Assembly (NCBI GenBank): GCA_038373885.1
Contig: JAWZYV010011619.1
Span: forward strand, 1,240,001 to 1,304,000
From: Cheiracanthium punctorium
Lineage: Eukaryota; Arthropoda; Arachnida; Araneae; Cheiracanthiidae
Length of the DNA: 64,000 nucleotides
Direction of reading: 5' to 3'
Position numbers and translations under genes: made by a program. Under the pieces are notes generated by a model. It was not told the origin of the DNA. It did not search any database and was given only the letters and a program-made list of their open reading frames with translations. Below are positions 48,826 through 61,138 of this stretch, piece by piece; within the stretch, counting starts at the first letter, position 1, and every line of letters begins with the position of its first letter.

Positions 48826-50019
48826 TTTCCATACCCGTGATTAGACATAGATTGTGCATTTTTATAATTTGAACAAAATTTTTATCATCATCGTACATGC
48901 TCGAAAAGTTCGTCCTTGATCTGATAGGGCAATATATTCCTATCTTCATATGTTTATGGTTTCTACACCGTGCGTTAAAACTTTGAACTCAAATTTCTCC
49001 ATAAATATTGGCCGCACCACTATCGAACTTTTTGTGTATGCAATATTTTTATATGGACAAGACTACCTAAGTATGAATGTAAGGACCTCGGGGATGTATA
49101 CTAATTTACATAGTGTACTTTTCATTTTTTTTTTCGCTACAACTTTTCAATATCTTCATTCTGAATCTAATTTTGACCACTTCTGTGTCTGGAACTATGC
49201 ATCTAGAATTAGCAGTTGCGAAAATAAAGGCTATCTATCTCACACGTGGACAGACTGTACATTATACATACAGTATGTGCCAAAAAGATATAACTGTTTT
49301 CAAAAAAAGAATAAAACACAAACAGAGTCATTTAAAAAATTCTTCTTGTAAAAGAATGGGTGACGTCTGGATTTCTCTTGAATATTTTATAACGTTTGTA
49401 CAAAATCATACCGACAGTTGGAGCTTCGGCTACTATATTCAACAAAAGTAGTTGGTAATGCACGATAATATTCTCAAAGCGTCCTCCTTTCATCACTATA
49501 TCCCTGTGATTTTTTTTTCTTAGGAGCCGTTTGAAGGAGGTGGTTCAGTGCTAAAATCCCATCATGCTGGGAGGAGTGTGCAACTATTCCCAGTGGACAT
49601 AGTAGAGAGTGTATGCTTCTTTTTGAGACTCCTTCATGTAATTATGATGAATTGGGCAAATTTTGAGAATTTTGTCATACAATTGCCAACAACTGCATCT
49701 GAATACAGTTGCAACAACGCCACCTATCGGTAAGAGTTTGTACTAACTTATTGAAGCGTTCCATAAAAAATTTCCTCACTTCATACATTCATTTCCTACA
49801 AGAAATTTTTAATAACTCCGCTCGTTTGTTTTTTATTCATTCGTAAAAAGCAGATACTTTTGGGGAACACTATTCATTTTTTTACACATATTCCTTTTTT
49901 ATTATTTCTGTTTATATTCTTTTGCACATAGTCTACATAAATATTCAAACATTTAAAAATAAAGGAAAGTATGAAAGCTTATTCAATACATTAGAGTTAT
50001 AATTTTTATTACTAACATG

Positions 50020-50327
50020 CAAACCATTCTTCGATTCTCCAGCAAATTTTCTCGATAAACCACTATAAAGAATGCTTAAATAGTTTGTTGTAATGGTTGA
50101 AAAATATAAGTGCTGTGTAAAATTTTTATTTATTGTGAAAAACGTAAACGCCTATGTTCTTTAAAATTGTGGGCAAACCATTCTTCGATTCCCCAGCAAA
50201 ATTTCTCGATAAACCACTAAAAAGCATGCTTAAGTAGTTTGTTGTAAGGGTTGCAATATATAAGTGCTGTATAAAATTTCTATTTATTGTGAAAAAAATA
50301 AACGATTGTGTTATTTAAAATTGTGGT
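50020..50327 (+). repeat. Tandem duplication, 154-bp unit
   Basis: CAAACCATTCTTCGATTC begins both copies (50020 and 50174). CTCGATAAACCACTA, TAGTTTGTTGTAA and TATAAGTGCTGT keep the same spacing in each. The copies differ by roughly one base in eight. Confidence 0.85.
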
Positions 50328-51334
50328 TGAAACCAGTTTTTGAGATTACTTGAAAACTACTATTTATAATCACGTTTGTATGACTGATTTTTTTCTTTTG
50401 CGTACTATTCTCATATATTTACAAATGCACGCGATCGGATCATTTCAAGTGCAAATATATTATCCAAATATGCAGAGTTTACTTACGTAACTCTAAGCAA
50501 GGCAAACTTTAATGCGCATCCCATTTATAAGAAGCCATTAAAATCTACGTCTTTTTTTCATGGAGAATAAATACTGCTGAAACAGAAAAGTTTTATTTAT
50601 TAAAATGGGGATTGTGCAAAATATTATATATGCATAAACACTCACTCAAATTATACATAAACACTGACTCAGACAAATTATTAAAATAATTGTTAATTAA
50701 TATATTTCATGTTTAAACACATACATACATTAAAATGCAAATGTAAAGGAGCCAAGTACGAAAAAGTTTTACAGAATCCAATGTATTACAAGAAAGGATG
50801 ATACTGCTGTATGAAGGAAAAATCAAAATTAACGCCGTGAAAAACAAATCGAAATAAACTAAATACTTGAGAAACTGTGAATATTACAGGATGTATCCCA
50901 TAAATTGCATTACCCACTGTAAAATATTTCAAAAGCGCCCATTTCATTATGTTTTAAAAATAATTCTTAAACATCCTGTTGCATTTCAAGAACTCCTGAA
51001 ATGTTTTCAAAGCATTCCATCACAAGATTTCCCCCCTAAGTTGCCTATCTGATAGATAATTATCATCGCTTACAATGTGTAGTAAAAATTGTAAAAAATA
51101 AAGTTTTTCAAATTGTCGATATAATTGTTTTACCTTTTTATGTTTAAAAATCAAATGCATTTTCCTAATTACAGCCTTAAACATCACTAGATGCGTAGCC
51201 GAGATTTCCTGTGAAAATTAGGTATTAAGGCATGGCTTGACGAAATAAAAGTGCTTGCATATGTTTTCTAATCTAATCCCGTGGCCTGCTTTCACAGCAG
51301 CTAAATCATAAAACTATGTTAATTTGCATGTTAA

Positions 51335-52150
51335 CTTGCATAGCTTGAGAATGAACTCTTAAGTGTTACTGCTCAAAAATAGTTGTTTAAATTTTCAATT
51401 GTCTTAGAAATTTCCCTGTTATCTCTATGAGTTCTCCAGAGATATGTATATACTTAAATGTTTCCTTAGCTGTAAACATTTGTGACATATATCCATAGTA
51501 ATGAAACGTGACATAAACTTATTAACATTTGCATACCTAACATTTCATTTATTCTCTCAAAATTAATGTACTTAAATAAATATAAGATAAAGTTTTTAAA
51601 ACAGAACTCTTCTTCGAAGATGGAATAAAATGCATAAAAAGTTTGAGAAAAATTTCATCCTGAAACGCCTATTGCAATACATTTATAAACCCTATCTCAT
51701 CGAATATTGGCGGGGGTACTTAAAAATTCCATAAAATTCTTTTTCTTTAATGTAAAATAGCATTTAATTTTTGAAAGCTTGAGGCGTTTAACTACCCCCT
51801 TCTGTATGAAGTCAAAAGAAGGATTACCACCTCAAGCTTTCAAAATGTCAGAAACTAAAATTTATTTTTTAGTCCTAAAATCAGGTTTAATTCAACATTA
51901 CAGTTAATTTGCATAGCTTGAGAATAAGGTTTGAAAAAAGTGTTGTTTGTCCAAAAATATATGTTTACATTTTCAATTGCCTTAAAAACCTTTCCTTAAC
52001 GCTATCTATCAGCTCTTCAAACAAATACAAACTTAAATGTTTCCTTTAGTTGTGACCTTTCATAATAGTAATGAAACTCTAATTTTTCGAACAGTCAAGA
52101 CATTCTCTTAAAAGTAATTTACTTAAATTAAACATAACGATTATTTTTAT
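51335..52150 (+). repeat. Diverged direct repeat, offset about 573 bp
   Basis: TTGCATAGCTTGAGAAT at 51335 recurs at about 51909. Downstream, ATTTTCAATTG-CTTA, the ACTTAAATGTTTCCTT word and AGTAATGAAAC occur in the same order in both. About 250 bp are alignable. The hairpin at 51771 lies between the copies. Confidence 0.7.
51771..51843. repeat. Perfect 14-bp hairpin
   Basis: TTGAAAGCTTGAGG (51771-51784) pairs perfectly with 51830-51843. CCCCTTCT and AGAAGG inside can extend the structure. Confidence 0.85.
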
Positions 52151-54619
52151 TCTGAAAACGAAATTAAACCACTCTCTCTATATATATCTTATTCTCGCAC
52201 TTATTGAGCCTTTTTGTAAATTTTTCAAAAGAGTACTTGATAATCTGATTTGAATTTCTGAGAATTTTTATGCCTATGGCGTTATAATTAAACTATTACG
52301 TTTACATTTTTAAGGTTATGAGCCGCATATAAACCGTCGAATCTAAGAAATTATTAGAACTCTTTTATTAAATAATGTACAAGTACATTTTTATTTCTCA
52401 ACATGAATAACATTTCTAAAATGTAAATTTTTTTTTGAAGAGATCGTTGTTTAAACGGCTTTTATTATTATTTAATGAGACGTATAGTGATAATTTTGGG
52501 TGTTGTTAATTAAACATTGGATTTTTTTTCAATATTAGGTATAGAATGACAAAATGCAACTGTAATACGATTAATAGAAAATAAAATTATTGAAATAATT
52601 GTTGATTAATATACTTACATGCTTAAGCAGTCTTTGGAAAAATTTACTTTAGTTATATGCCTTTAATGTGAAAACTTATATACAGTTTTATGTGCTGAAA
52701 TATGCTGAAAAGTTTGTAAAACTTTTAAAACCCTGATGTCTAAATTTAAATACCTATATGGCTCATGTATTAATTTTGTATTAAATTTGAATACACAATG
52801 ATGTACCCGAGTTACTTATGGAATTTTGTTTGAAATATATGCTTATTCCAGTGAATAGAAAATGATAGTTTTACTATAGTTTAAATAACAACTAGAACAA
52901 CAACAAAAAAAAACTTTAATTAATCAATAACATGGAAACTCATGAAAACGATTTAAGATCATTTTTTTAAATTTCACCAGATATTTTTTTAAAGGTAACT
53001 ATTTATGAAAACATTTTGATATAGTTCTAATTTAACAACAACAAAAAGAAAATCCCAGCGAAAAGAACATGGTATTTCGTTGATACATTAGTGATTGATT
53101 CTCCATAATCCACATAAATGAAAACGAGTCAACGTTGCACCGGGGGTCGGAATGACAAAAGTTTCACAGGATCGAAGAAAACTTTACCCACAAAACAACA
53201 AAGTAGGGCCATTTAAATTCCCTATTCCAGTGAAGTACAAAACTTCGGAGCTAAATTGCACCATTTCAGACATTTTATGCATCGGGGGTACCGGAACGGA
53301 GTAATACATTTTATTTAAAATCAAATTCAAAAATACGAAAGTTTGCTGGGAAATGCATTTTTCTAAATTACGTCATGCTCAACTTTGTCTCGCTGATAAA
53401 AAGAGAAAAAGAAAAAATAAAAATTTCTTGGAATGACATTCTCTTTCAAACTGATAAATTTTCTTAATGCGTCTAAAAGCCGTTTTCATTTAGAGGTAGA
53501 TTACTCCGGTTCAGACATTAAATTAAAATGCATTTTCCTTTGAAGTAAGAAAGCCGTTTAACGTAATGCTAAGGAATCATAAATATGCTTAGTTTTACAG
53601 TAGTATTAGTCGAGAGGTTTACTTATTATGTTGCTGTACTAAAAGAAATAATATGAATATGTACTTCAAATTTATTATTTTCTTCCATTTCTAGCTTCAT
53701 AGTAGAATAGATGACATATTACTGACTAAAACGAAATTTTTACCTGAATTGTCAAAACTAGGAATAATCAATATTTTACTTGAATTTTATAGATATACGA
53801 TTTATATATGGAGGGGTTTTGAATATTAAAATAAACAAAATCACATAATTCAAGAAAAACTAATGAATGATAAATTTTAAGAGACTTTTTAAAACAAAAT
53901 ATGGGCCGTGATTTTATTTTTTTTTTTAATTCAAAATTTAAAAAAATAAGAATTTCGCGTAAAGTCATAAAAAAAATTTAAGTTTTTTTTTTTTAAACCT
54001 TAGCGCCATTTTTTATCCTCACAACGTGTTAACTTTTAGCATTACTGAATGACTGCAAGAAAGATTAAAAACTCCTTCTTAAATTTAAATAATTAAAAGA
54101 TCAAATTAAATCTTAACAGTGTCTAACAATACGCTTCAACAGAACTGAAGCAGAAAGCTTAGGTACCGCCTCCGTTTCCGTTTTAACTTGTTCCAGGTGC
54201 CACCTAGATCCAGGTGCAACACTCAAGGATTTGAATTTCGATGAGATAGTTTATAGAGATCTACGGTTCCTTTAGGCCTTTATCTCACCTGTTCTTAAGT
54301 ACATCTGTGTTTCAGAGTACAACTTTACATCAGAATATTTAGACAAACACGCTCATCTATGGGCTAGAGGTTTTTTAACCTATGACCAAACCGTTGCACA
54401 GCTGTCGGCTGTCAGCAGAAAGAGATGAGCAGACCCGAGCCCTGAAACACTCTTTTTACTAAAAAACATGAAGAAAAGAATTTTCATCTCGCAGACTTAT
54501 GATAGGCAGCCAAGACTTATGATCCGGCATACAAGCCGGATGCTGCTTTACTCGCCGTGCTCTTGTGGGAAAGTTGCTTAGCGCACAGACCACAGCGGGG
54601 CAGGATTGCTAATGTACTC

Positions 54620-55130
54620 AAGTCAAATGAAAATTTCTGAAATTATCTCAAACATGAGTTTACTCCTAAACCACCCCTCGTTCCTTCTTTGATACAGATT
54701 CAATGAGTAAAAATGTTAAATTAACTTAAGCGGCTATCACTGAAACAGTTGCAAAGTCTTTTGAACTTCCACCAACTTGCTCGTTCGTTGTAGATGAAGG
54801 GGGATTCCTTTTACATCATTGGTTTGGACCGCTTCTGATACCTAAAAAGATATATGCCTCAAATATGTTAGATTTGCCCAGAAACGCTTTTCACCATGCG
54901 GTGTAGCTGTTTTGGATGGGTACACATGTGTCTTATCAACTAAAGTGTGGGGAAGCAAAAAAGATTGATGGCGAAAATCTGATGTTGCTGATTCAATAAC
55001 CTGTTCAGCTACAATTAATGGAAGTCAGACCTGTTCCAAATTAGTCGCAATAGTAAGGACTGATACAGATCTGTTGACCAATTTCATTGTGCGAAGTAAC
55101 CCAGAAAAATCACTCTTCTATCTACAACCC
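54620..55130 (+). pseudogene. Frameshifted fragment of a multicopy invertebrate protein family
   Basis: Three frame segments follow one another in the order of a protein family I have seen often in invertebrate genomes but cannot name. HEFTPKPPL begins at 54653; then (from 54685) FFDTDSMSKNVKLT, a stop, and FELPPTCSFVVDEGGFLLHH; then, one base shifted from about 54897, CGVAVLDGYTCVLSTKVWGS, a stop, and SITCSATINGSQTCSKLVAI. Family members as I recall them have H-E-L-x-P-x-P-x-S-L-F, a D-G-G-x-L-L-H strand and V-V-F-D-G-Y...S-T-K. A nuclease-like fold with the buried Asp would fit the pattern, but that is a guess. Two stops and two shifts in 500 bp make it a pseudogene. Confidence 0.5.
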
Positions 55131-55139
55131 CAAACATCC

Positions 55140-56550
55140 AAATACGAACAAAAATGTTACGAAATACATAAAAGGAAATTTATCATGAACAATACATGAA
55201 ATTAATGCTAACAATTTAAAATATAGGTTATCTAAAAAATTAAGTAACCAAAATAATAGCTAGTTAAATATGATACTATAATAACAATCTCCTTTGGAAC
55301 GCTTTTTTTTATCTTCTATTTTTTTTTTCAAAATTCACAAAATACGAAAATCGTTGAGTACGATGTGACATAAAAATAAACTTGAATGAGTTAAATAATC
55401 AATGACGTTTGACGCAGGATTGCGCATTTTGTTAGCAACTCTGCTTCTTTCTGCAACCTATAAATCAATCACTAGCACATTTAAATCGGTGTTTAAGTAG
55501 CATTTAAGGGCCATTATAATTCCCCACGAAATAACTGAGAATAGTTTGAATACTTTAAGGGATGTTTAAAATTGATTATAATGTTGTGGTTTTCTCGATA
55601 GCTCTTGACTCACGGATTTTCTACTTACGTTAGACATAATGATTTTCGAAACGAAAAGCTTGATATAAGTAGTCATAAACACGTAACAGAATTAGATATT
55701 TAACTAAACTATGTTTTGTGCACCAAGGTTATAATTAGGGCCCAATTGTTTAATTGGACAGTATTAAAAATGAAATTTATATTTTGAGTGCATAGTGGAC
55801 GATCAACAAATTTGTTTGAATGTATTTGTGAACGTAAGTGTTATAAGTAGAAATAGTCAAGTCAAATTACACCAAAAAATAGGAGTGAAGTTACAAAAAT
55901 TCACACCCAGCTGAAAGTTGCTAGGATTGTTCAAAACACCTTCCTAAATGAAATCTAACAAGTTCTCATCGATCCGATACCTGGAAAAAAAATGTACACC
56001 GGATTTTTTTCCCGATCTTGGAAATGGGCAAACAATGTAAAATTGTGTTCCCGGTCTAATTTTTACACAATTTTAAAATTATGAAAATTTTGATATGATT
56101 TATAATTAGAAATATCTGAAAGATTTATAACTAGAAAAAAAAGCTATTAATATTACTACAAGCTTTAAAAGTAAAATACGTTTTGTAATGACTGTGCGTT
56201 TTAAATAATATACATAGACGCATTACAGTGAACACTGGTATTAGGTTAATGGGGATTTACGTAAAATTTGCTTGGAGGGTTAATTATTATGCACTTTAGA
56301 TAAGTGGGCAATGTTAACCCAAAAAAATGTTCAAAATAAGAATACGTTAAGAAAAAAAATCCAGTCTTGATTTTTAAAAAGTGACACTTTTTGAAATGTG
56401 CATACGATCTTTGTACGAAAAATAATTACACTTGTAAAATTTGCATGATACATTATTAAGATGGTGGTCAAATTTTCAGCCTTCCGTCCAAAAAGAGATT
56501 TCTTCAAACAAAGGGGTAGGGGCTACTCATAAATTTTAAATTTGAACAAT
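55140..56550. other. No gene recognised
   Basis: AT-rich DNA without clear repeats or coding signal. Confidence 0.45.
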
Positions 56551-56551
56551 T

Positions 56552-57745
56552 AAGGTGAATCCGGGAGAGTCGCCGCATCCGGGACAGATGCCGCATCCCC
56601 TGTATTTCTTGTACAGTATAGGTGTGCAATGAGATTCCCTTTTGCAAGGAATCCCTTTCAGTGCTTTAGATGTAACTATACAATCCTTATTTTGAGAGAA
56701 GTGCATGATTTCGGTATCCAAACTTTTAAACAGGCTACGCTTAAGTGTTTTTTACGCTAATTTTTGAATCCATACTTGATTTCGATGTCAAAACAATGTG
56801 TAGTACCTGTATAGAGTACTGTTTATATGGTTACGCTACGTTTCGTTGCGAAGACCGGAAACTGTGATGTGTTACGTCTGTACTGTACAAAATGGGATAC
56901 ATGCCGCAGTTTCTGCTTTAGAGGATGCCGCTTTTAGTAATTTTAATTTATCTGTCCGTGTCCTATTTTTTAATATTACTGGATTTATGTAACTGGGGTA
57001 TATTTGGTGGATTTAATTAAGCGTTATTAACATTTTCCCCTTTCATTTTGCACAGACTCAGCAAGTTGGGCATGTTATTAGTCGTCAATTGTAATTGTAA
57101 TACTTTTGCAATTTAACGTCCTGACTGAAATGAAGTATTGCTTTAAAAACTAGATAAATTTTAATTTTTTAGAGATTTTATTAGAAACGCCCGTATTTTG
57201 TAAAAGAATAAAACAATGTTGAAACAAATAAAACAAAATAAACACTAATTTGCTCTTTTCCTCCCTCTTAAACACACGAATGTTACGTTCCTGATGAAAT
57301 AAAAAATAAAATTCAATTAAAAAATATAAGTGTTTAACTGTAGTGAACACTTACGTTGGCAGACTAATATTAATTGAAACCTATTAGTACGTCTCTTTGT
57401 ACTTATTTGGTTTCTCTTTTATTGCATAGGTAAGTCCAGATATGAATATTTATTTTAATATTTTTTTATTTACTATTTCATTAAAGTCTTATGACAGGCA
57501 CGGCGTAACTCCGGCACAAGAACGTCTTCTCACCCTGAAGAGCGGCGTTTCACACGCAGTATAATGTTTTAGAAAAAAAATTGTTAAAAAATAATATTTT
57601 TTTTTAGTTTTTTGTGGCAGCACACATATCAATATTCTACTATAAGTGGCACAGCATTATTTATTTTACTGTATGTGCAGCCTGGGATTTTTTACAAAAA
57701 TTAAAAAAAAAAATGCGTGGCATAAGTCCCAGAATTACCCTATAC
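56552..57745. mobile_element. Possible 1.2-kb element with GGGA-n3-ATGCCGCA repeats
   Basis: The left end AAGGTGAATCCGGGAGAGTC and the right end read inward (AGGGTAATTCTGGGACTTAT) are loosely similar and both continue into GCC-GCA or GCCACGCA. The word GGGA-n3-ATGCCGCA occurs at about 56580 and 56893, and in altered form at the right end. Such subterminal repetition suggests transposase binding sites. No target duplication is visible, and frames inside (56536-56721, 57150-57350) are not informative. Confidence 0.35.
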
Positions 57746-57899
57746 CACCGTGAGAAAAAAAAAAGAAAATTTTTTCCTTAATTTCTGTATAACCTCTGAA
57801 ACGTAGCATGATTTTTTCCCTTCGATAGATAGCAAATGAAAAATGGTTTAAGTCAGCATGTAATTATCTTCATAAATATAGCAATTTTTAAGATATATC

Positions 57900-58172
57900 A
57901 AATGGTGCAAACCACCTCATTATGGTGTATAGGACACATTTTATTAATTGTTTTTTTTTTTTTTTTGTACGAGAGTCGAATCCAAACTAAAAAAACATGT
58001 GTCAGTTTTTGAAAACTAACTAGAACTTTTTTTCCTTATGTAGTCTTTTTTTTTTCAACCTTGCTATTGAACTTTTTTTTTCAATTTATATCGCCCACTT
58101 ATTTCTAATGCATAAAGAATTATATTGAGTTACCATCATTTTGGCATACTTTGTATGCATGAACACATTTGA
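57900..58172 (-). mobile_element. One arm of the long-TIR family seen at 29945-30600
   Basis: Read on the minus strand, ATAAGTGGGCGATATAAATT, then GACTACATAAGG, TCTCGTACAAAAAAAA and AAAATGTGTCCTATACACCA follow the same order as the arms of the 30-kb element. The continuation ATGAGGTGGTTTGCA matches ATGAGATGGTGTGCA near 30150. The opposite arm is not evident, so this is a solo arm or a heavily deleted copy. Confidence 0.6.
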
Positions 58173-58179
58173 ATCGGAG

Positions 58180-58979
58180 ATCAATTGGATACCTTTAAAT
58201 TATCAACATGATCTTCAAACTTCCAATTACAAAAAAAAAGCGTTTTCTAAAGAAATGCTATTTTTTATGACATGCATTTTATAAAACACAAATACTTGAA
58301 GAAAAGGAAATTTTTCGTTGACCCCGTAGAGAAAGTAAGGTAAAATAAAATGAAATAGATAAAATGAAAACGTATTTTGGAAAATTCATGTTTAAAGTCC
58401 ATGATATTTATTTAGATATTATTCAACCCGAAAAAATCGACCTTTGCGGCTAATTTTTACTTTCCTTTCGTGTAAACTTCAACGAGATTTCTCTACGGGA
58501 AGACTTAAGAAAAACTGAATTATTTTTATTTTCATCTGCTCAAATTTGAATGTGTAAAACTTCGATAAAAGATGGAACACAACACGAGCGTTCGAACAGT
58601 TTCCTTTTTAAACCCACATTTCATTTACAAAAGCACTTTAACAAATTTCTTCAAATTCTTAGCTAAAAAAAGAAAGGCATTTGGTAACCAATCACATCTC
58701 AATACATGGATTCGGAAAATTATTTCCGTGAATCATAACACGTTCTCTCCTAATGTTCGGTGTAATAAGAAGACCACTTACGCATGAAGAATATTCAGCT
58801 GGATTACCCCCCAAACCCAGCAAACCGGGAGATGGTTGCTGTCACGTAACTGAAACAGAGAAAAAAGGAAAAGAGAAAGGATAGACGTATCAATTAGCAC
58901 TTACAAAAGAAAGGATATTAACGTACTAACTCTAGCTGGTAATCTGTGAAGTGACCAATGGGAGATTCAATTGCCGAAA
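58180..58979. other. No gene recognised
   Basis: AT-rich DNA up to the A that precedes the first Helitron. A 71-codon frame at 58572-58787 has no recognisable domain. Confidence 0.45.
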
Positions 58980-61035
58980 TCTTATAAATAAAAATGAAAT
59001 TCTGTTTGTTTGTTTGTTTGTTTGTTTGTGGATTTGATTCGTATACAAATCCACAAAAATGGACCTATCGGCCTGAAATTTAGTACAGATATGTAAAATA
59101 ATATAGAATAACTCATAGTCCACTTTAAAACTTTGAAAGTCCACCCGTTCCCGGAATGTAAGAGATTTTTTATGCTCTTCACACAAAAATCTTTCCGTAA
59201 TTGTAACCCCTGTAGTGAAAAAAGTGTGAAATAAGGATCGTGGTTGCCATGTGTGGCGATTTTGTTCGTTTGTTGGTTTGTTGACGTTGGCGTTTGTTGA
59301 TTATATTCGTAAGGTTATTTTTTTTTTAAATTATAATATCGTGTGCATGGGAAATCAGAGCAGGAATGTAATGCTTTACACGCAAAACAATAAGAATTGA
59401 AGATTTCCGAGGCTAATAGGTAAATTATTTTAGTTTGGCGAAAAAATAAAATGGCTCAAATGCCGATTTTGTGAAAGTGAGTTCTAGCGGTTTGCACAGA
59501 TTTCGGCTTGGCGCAATTTATTGAGAGCTTAAGGAAATAGATTTTTGAAAACAAGTGCAAAGGTTTTATTAGAATACAGCGTTAAATTTTAATGATCCGT
59601 GAAGAAATAATGCAGTTATTAAGGGATTTCAATTGATCTATCTCCAGAATTCTCGCCAAATGAGTACATTGATTTAAGTTGGGGGAATTCCGCCAAATTT
59701 CAGAAAATTGAAATCTTCTCATTTAGTACATCGGAGTAATGATGAATAAAACACGTTATAGTTGATAATTTTAAAAAATTCGGCTGTATTAAGGGATTCA
59801 ACTTTTCAAATAAAGGCTTGCTTTACTTTTTCGCGGTCGAACCATTTCCCATATATTATTGCTGCTAAGTCAATGCTTCGAATGATTTCCTGAAAAAACG
59901 CTTGCAAAATGGCGTATGTTGGCACTTTGGCGAGGCTTAGATTTAAAACTGGATTTTATTTGAGACTGGGATATATAATGACACTGGTTATAGATAAAAA
60001 TGAATGTTGGTATGAGTGTATGAGGTTGAAAAACTCCAGCACCGTTGCACCATGAAATTTGGTTCACCTAAGTCTTTTATCATGGAGAAGCTTTTTATGC
60101 TATCCGTTTTCCTCTAACTTGCCACAAGGTGGCGCAGCAGAACGTCGAATTCTATTCCGTTTAGCCGTTTGCTATGCGAATATCGTCCAACCGATTTCGA
60201 TGAAATTTGGTACACGCGAATATTAGAACACGGAGAATATTTTTCACTATCCATTTTGCTGTAACTTTCCGCTAAATGGCGCTGAAAAGCATCAACTTCT
60301 ATACCGTTCGACCGTTCGGCATAAAATTTTTTATACTTACACATTTGAGCACGAAGAATATATTCTAACTGCGTTCCTTTTGATGTTACTCACCACTAGA
60401 TGACACTGCAATGCATTATTATTTTAACTCGCCACTAGATGACGCTGCAGCAGGCCAAATTCTTGACCATTCAAACCGTCGCTATGAAAATCAGTATACA
60501 TAGCTATTTGAACAATGAGAATATTTTGGCGTTATCCATTTTGCTATAACTCGCCACTTGACGGCGCTGTAGCAAATCATTACTTTATTGAACCACTGGA
60601 TGGCCCTGCAGTGTATCACTTCTTGGCTGTGCAAATGATCGCTGTGAAAATAGGTATACATAGATATTTGAACACGGGAAAGAGTTTGGCGCTATCCATT
60701 TTCTTATAACTTGCCACTAAATGTCGCGTCAACACATGAACTTCAGGACTGTCCAGCCGATAGTCATGAAAATTCGTATACATCGATATCTGAATGCGAA
60801 AAATATTTTCGCCGTATCCGTTTTGCTAAAATTCGCCACTAGATTGCGCTACGCCGCATGGCCTTCTGCACCGTACAAACGATTGCCTTGCAATTCGGTA
60901 TGCATGATTATTGGACACAATATAACGCGATATCCACTTTGCTATATCTGTTTATTACAATGAATAGTAATCACCACAAATCGTAATATCAAAAAGTCCA
61001 TTCATTCCCGTGCGAAGAACGGGTACTTCAGCTAG
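58980..61035 (+). mobile_element. Non-autonomous Helitron 1 (2056 bp)
   Basis: It starts TCTTATAAATAAAAATGAAA directly after an A and ends in the hairpin CCCGT-GCGAAGA-ACGGG (61007-61023), TACTTCAG, then CTAG followed by T. A (TTTG)n tract lies near the 5' end. The centre matches Helitron 2 almost base for base, apart from a replaced segment near 59265 where copy 2 has GCCGAATAAAATG. The last 900 bp carry the CCACTAGATGG-type array. There is no Rep/helicase sequence. Antisense frames of 60-90 codons in the 5' part recur in all copies only because the copies are recent duplicates. Confidence 0.93.
60122..60850 (+). repeat. Array of eight CTCF-core-like words in Helitron 1
   Basis: Words related to CCACTAGATGGCGCT begin at 60122 (CCACAAGGTGGCGC), 60269, 60393, 60432, 60554, 60593, 60714 and 60836. 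Spacings are 147, 124, 39, 122, 39, 121 and 122 bp. The text between them is itself repetitive (GAATATTTT-GC-TATCCATTTT, then TATAAC-TCG). So this is a degenerate tandem repeat whose most conserved point is the word. It resembles the CTCF zinc-finger core (CCNNYAGRKGGCGC); binding is not shown. Confidence 0.8.
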
Positions 61036-61138
61036 TTGCCTATAAATATAAAATAGTTGAGAGACATTCAAATTCACAAAAGTTGCCTACGACCTACGTT
61101 ATCACCTACGAAGTAATAAAGAAATGTGTTATTGCATA

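Larger units (their letters stand above)
48830..54600. other. No gene recognised; several old duplications
   Basis: AT-rich DNA. It contains the duplications at 50020 and 51335/51908, the hairpin at 51771 and an isolated CCGATAGGTGGCG word (minus strand, 49718-49730). Overlapping plus-strand frames of 133 and 112 codons (48950-49451) have random composition. The stretch at 54130-54600 is less AT-rich and may hold decayed 5' sequence of the next feature. Confidence 0.45.
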
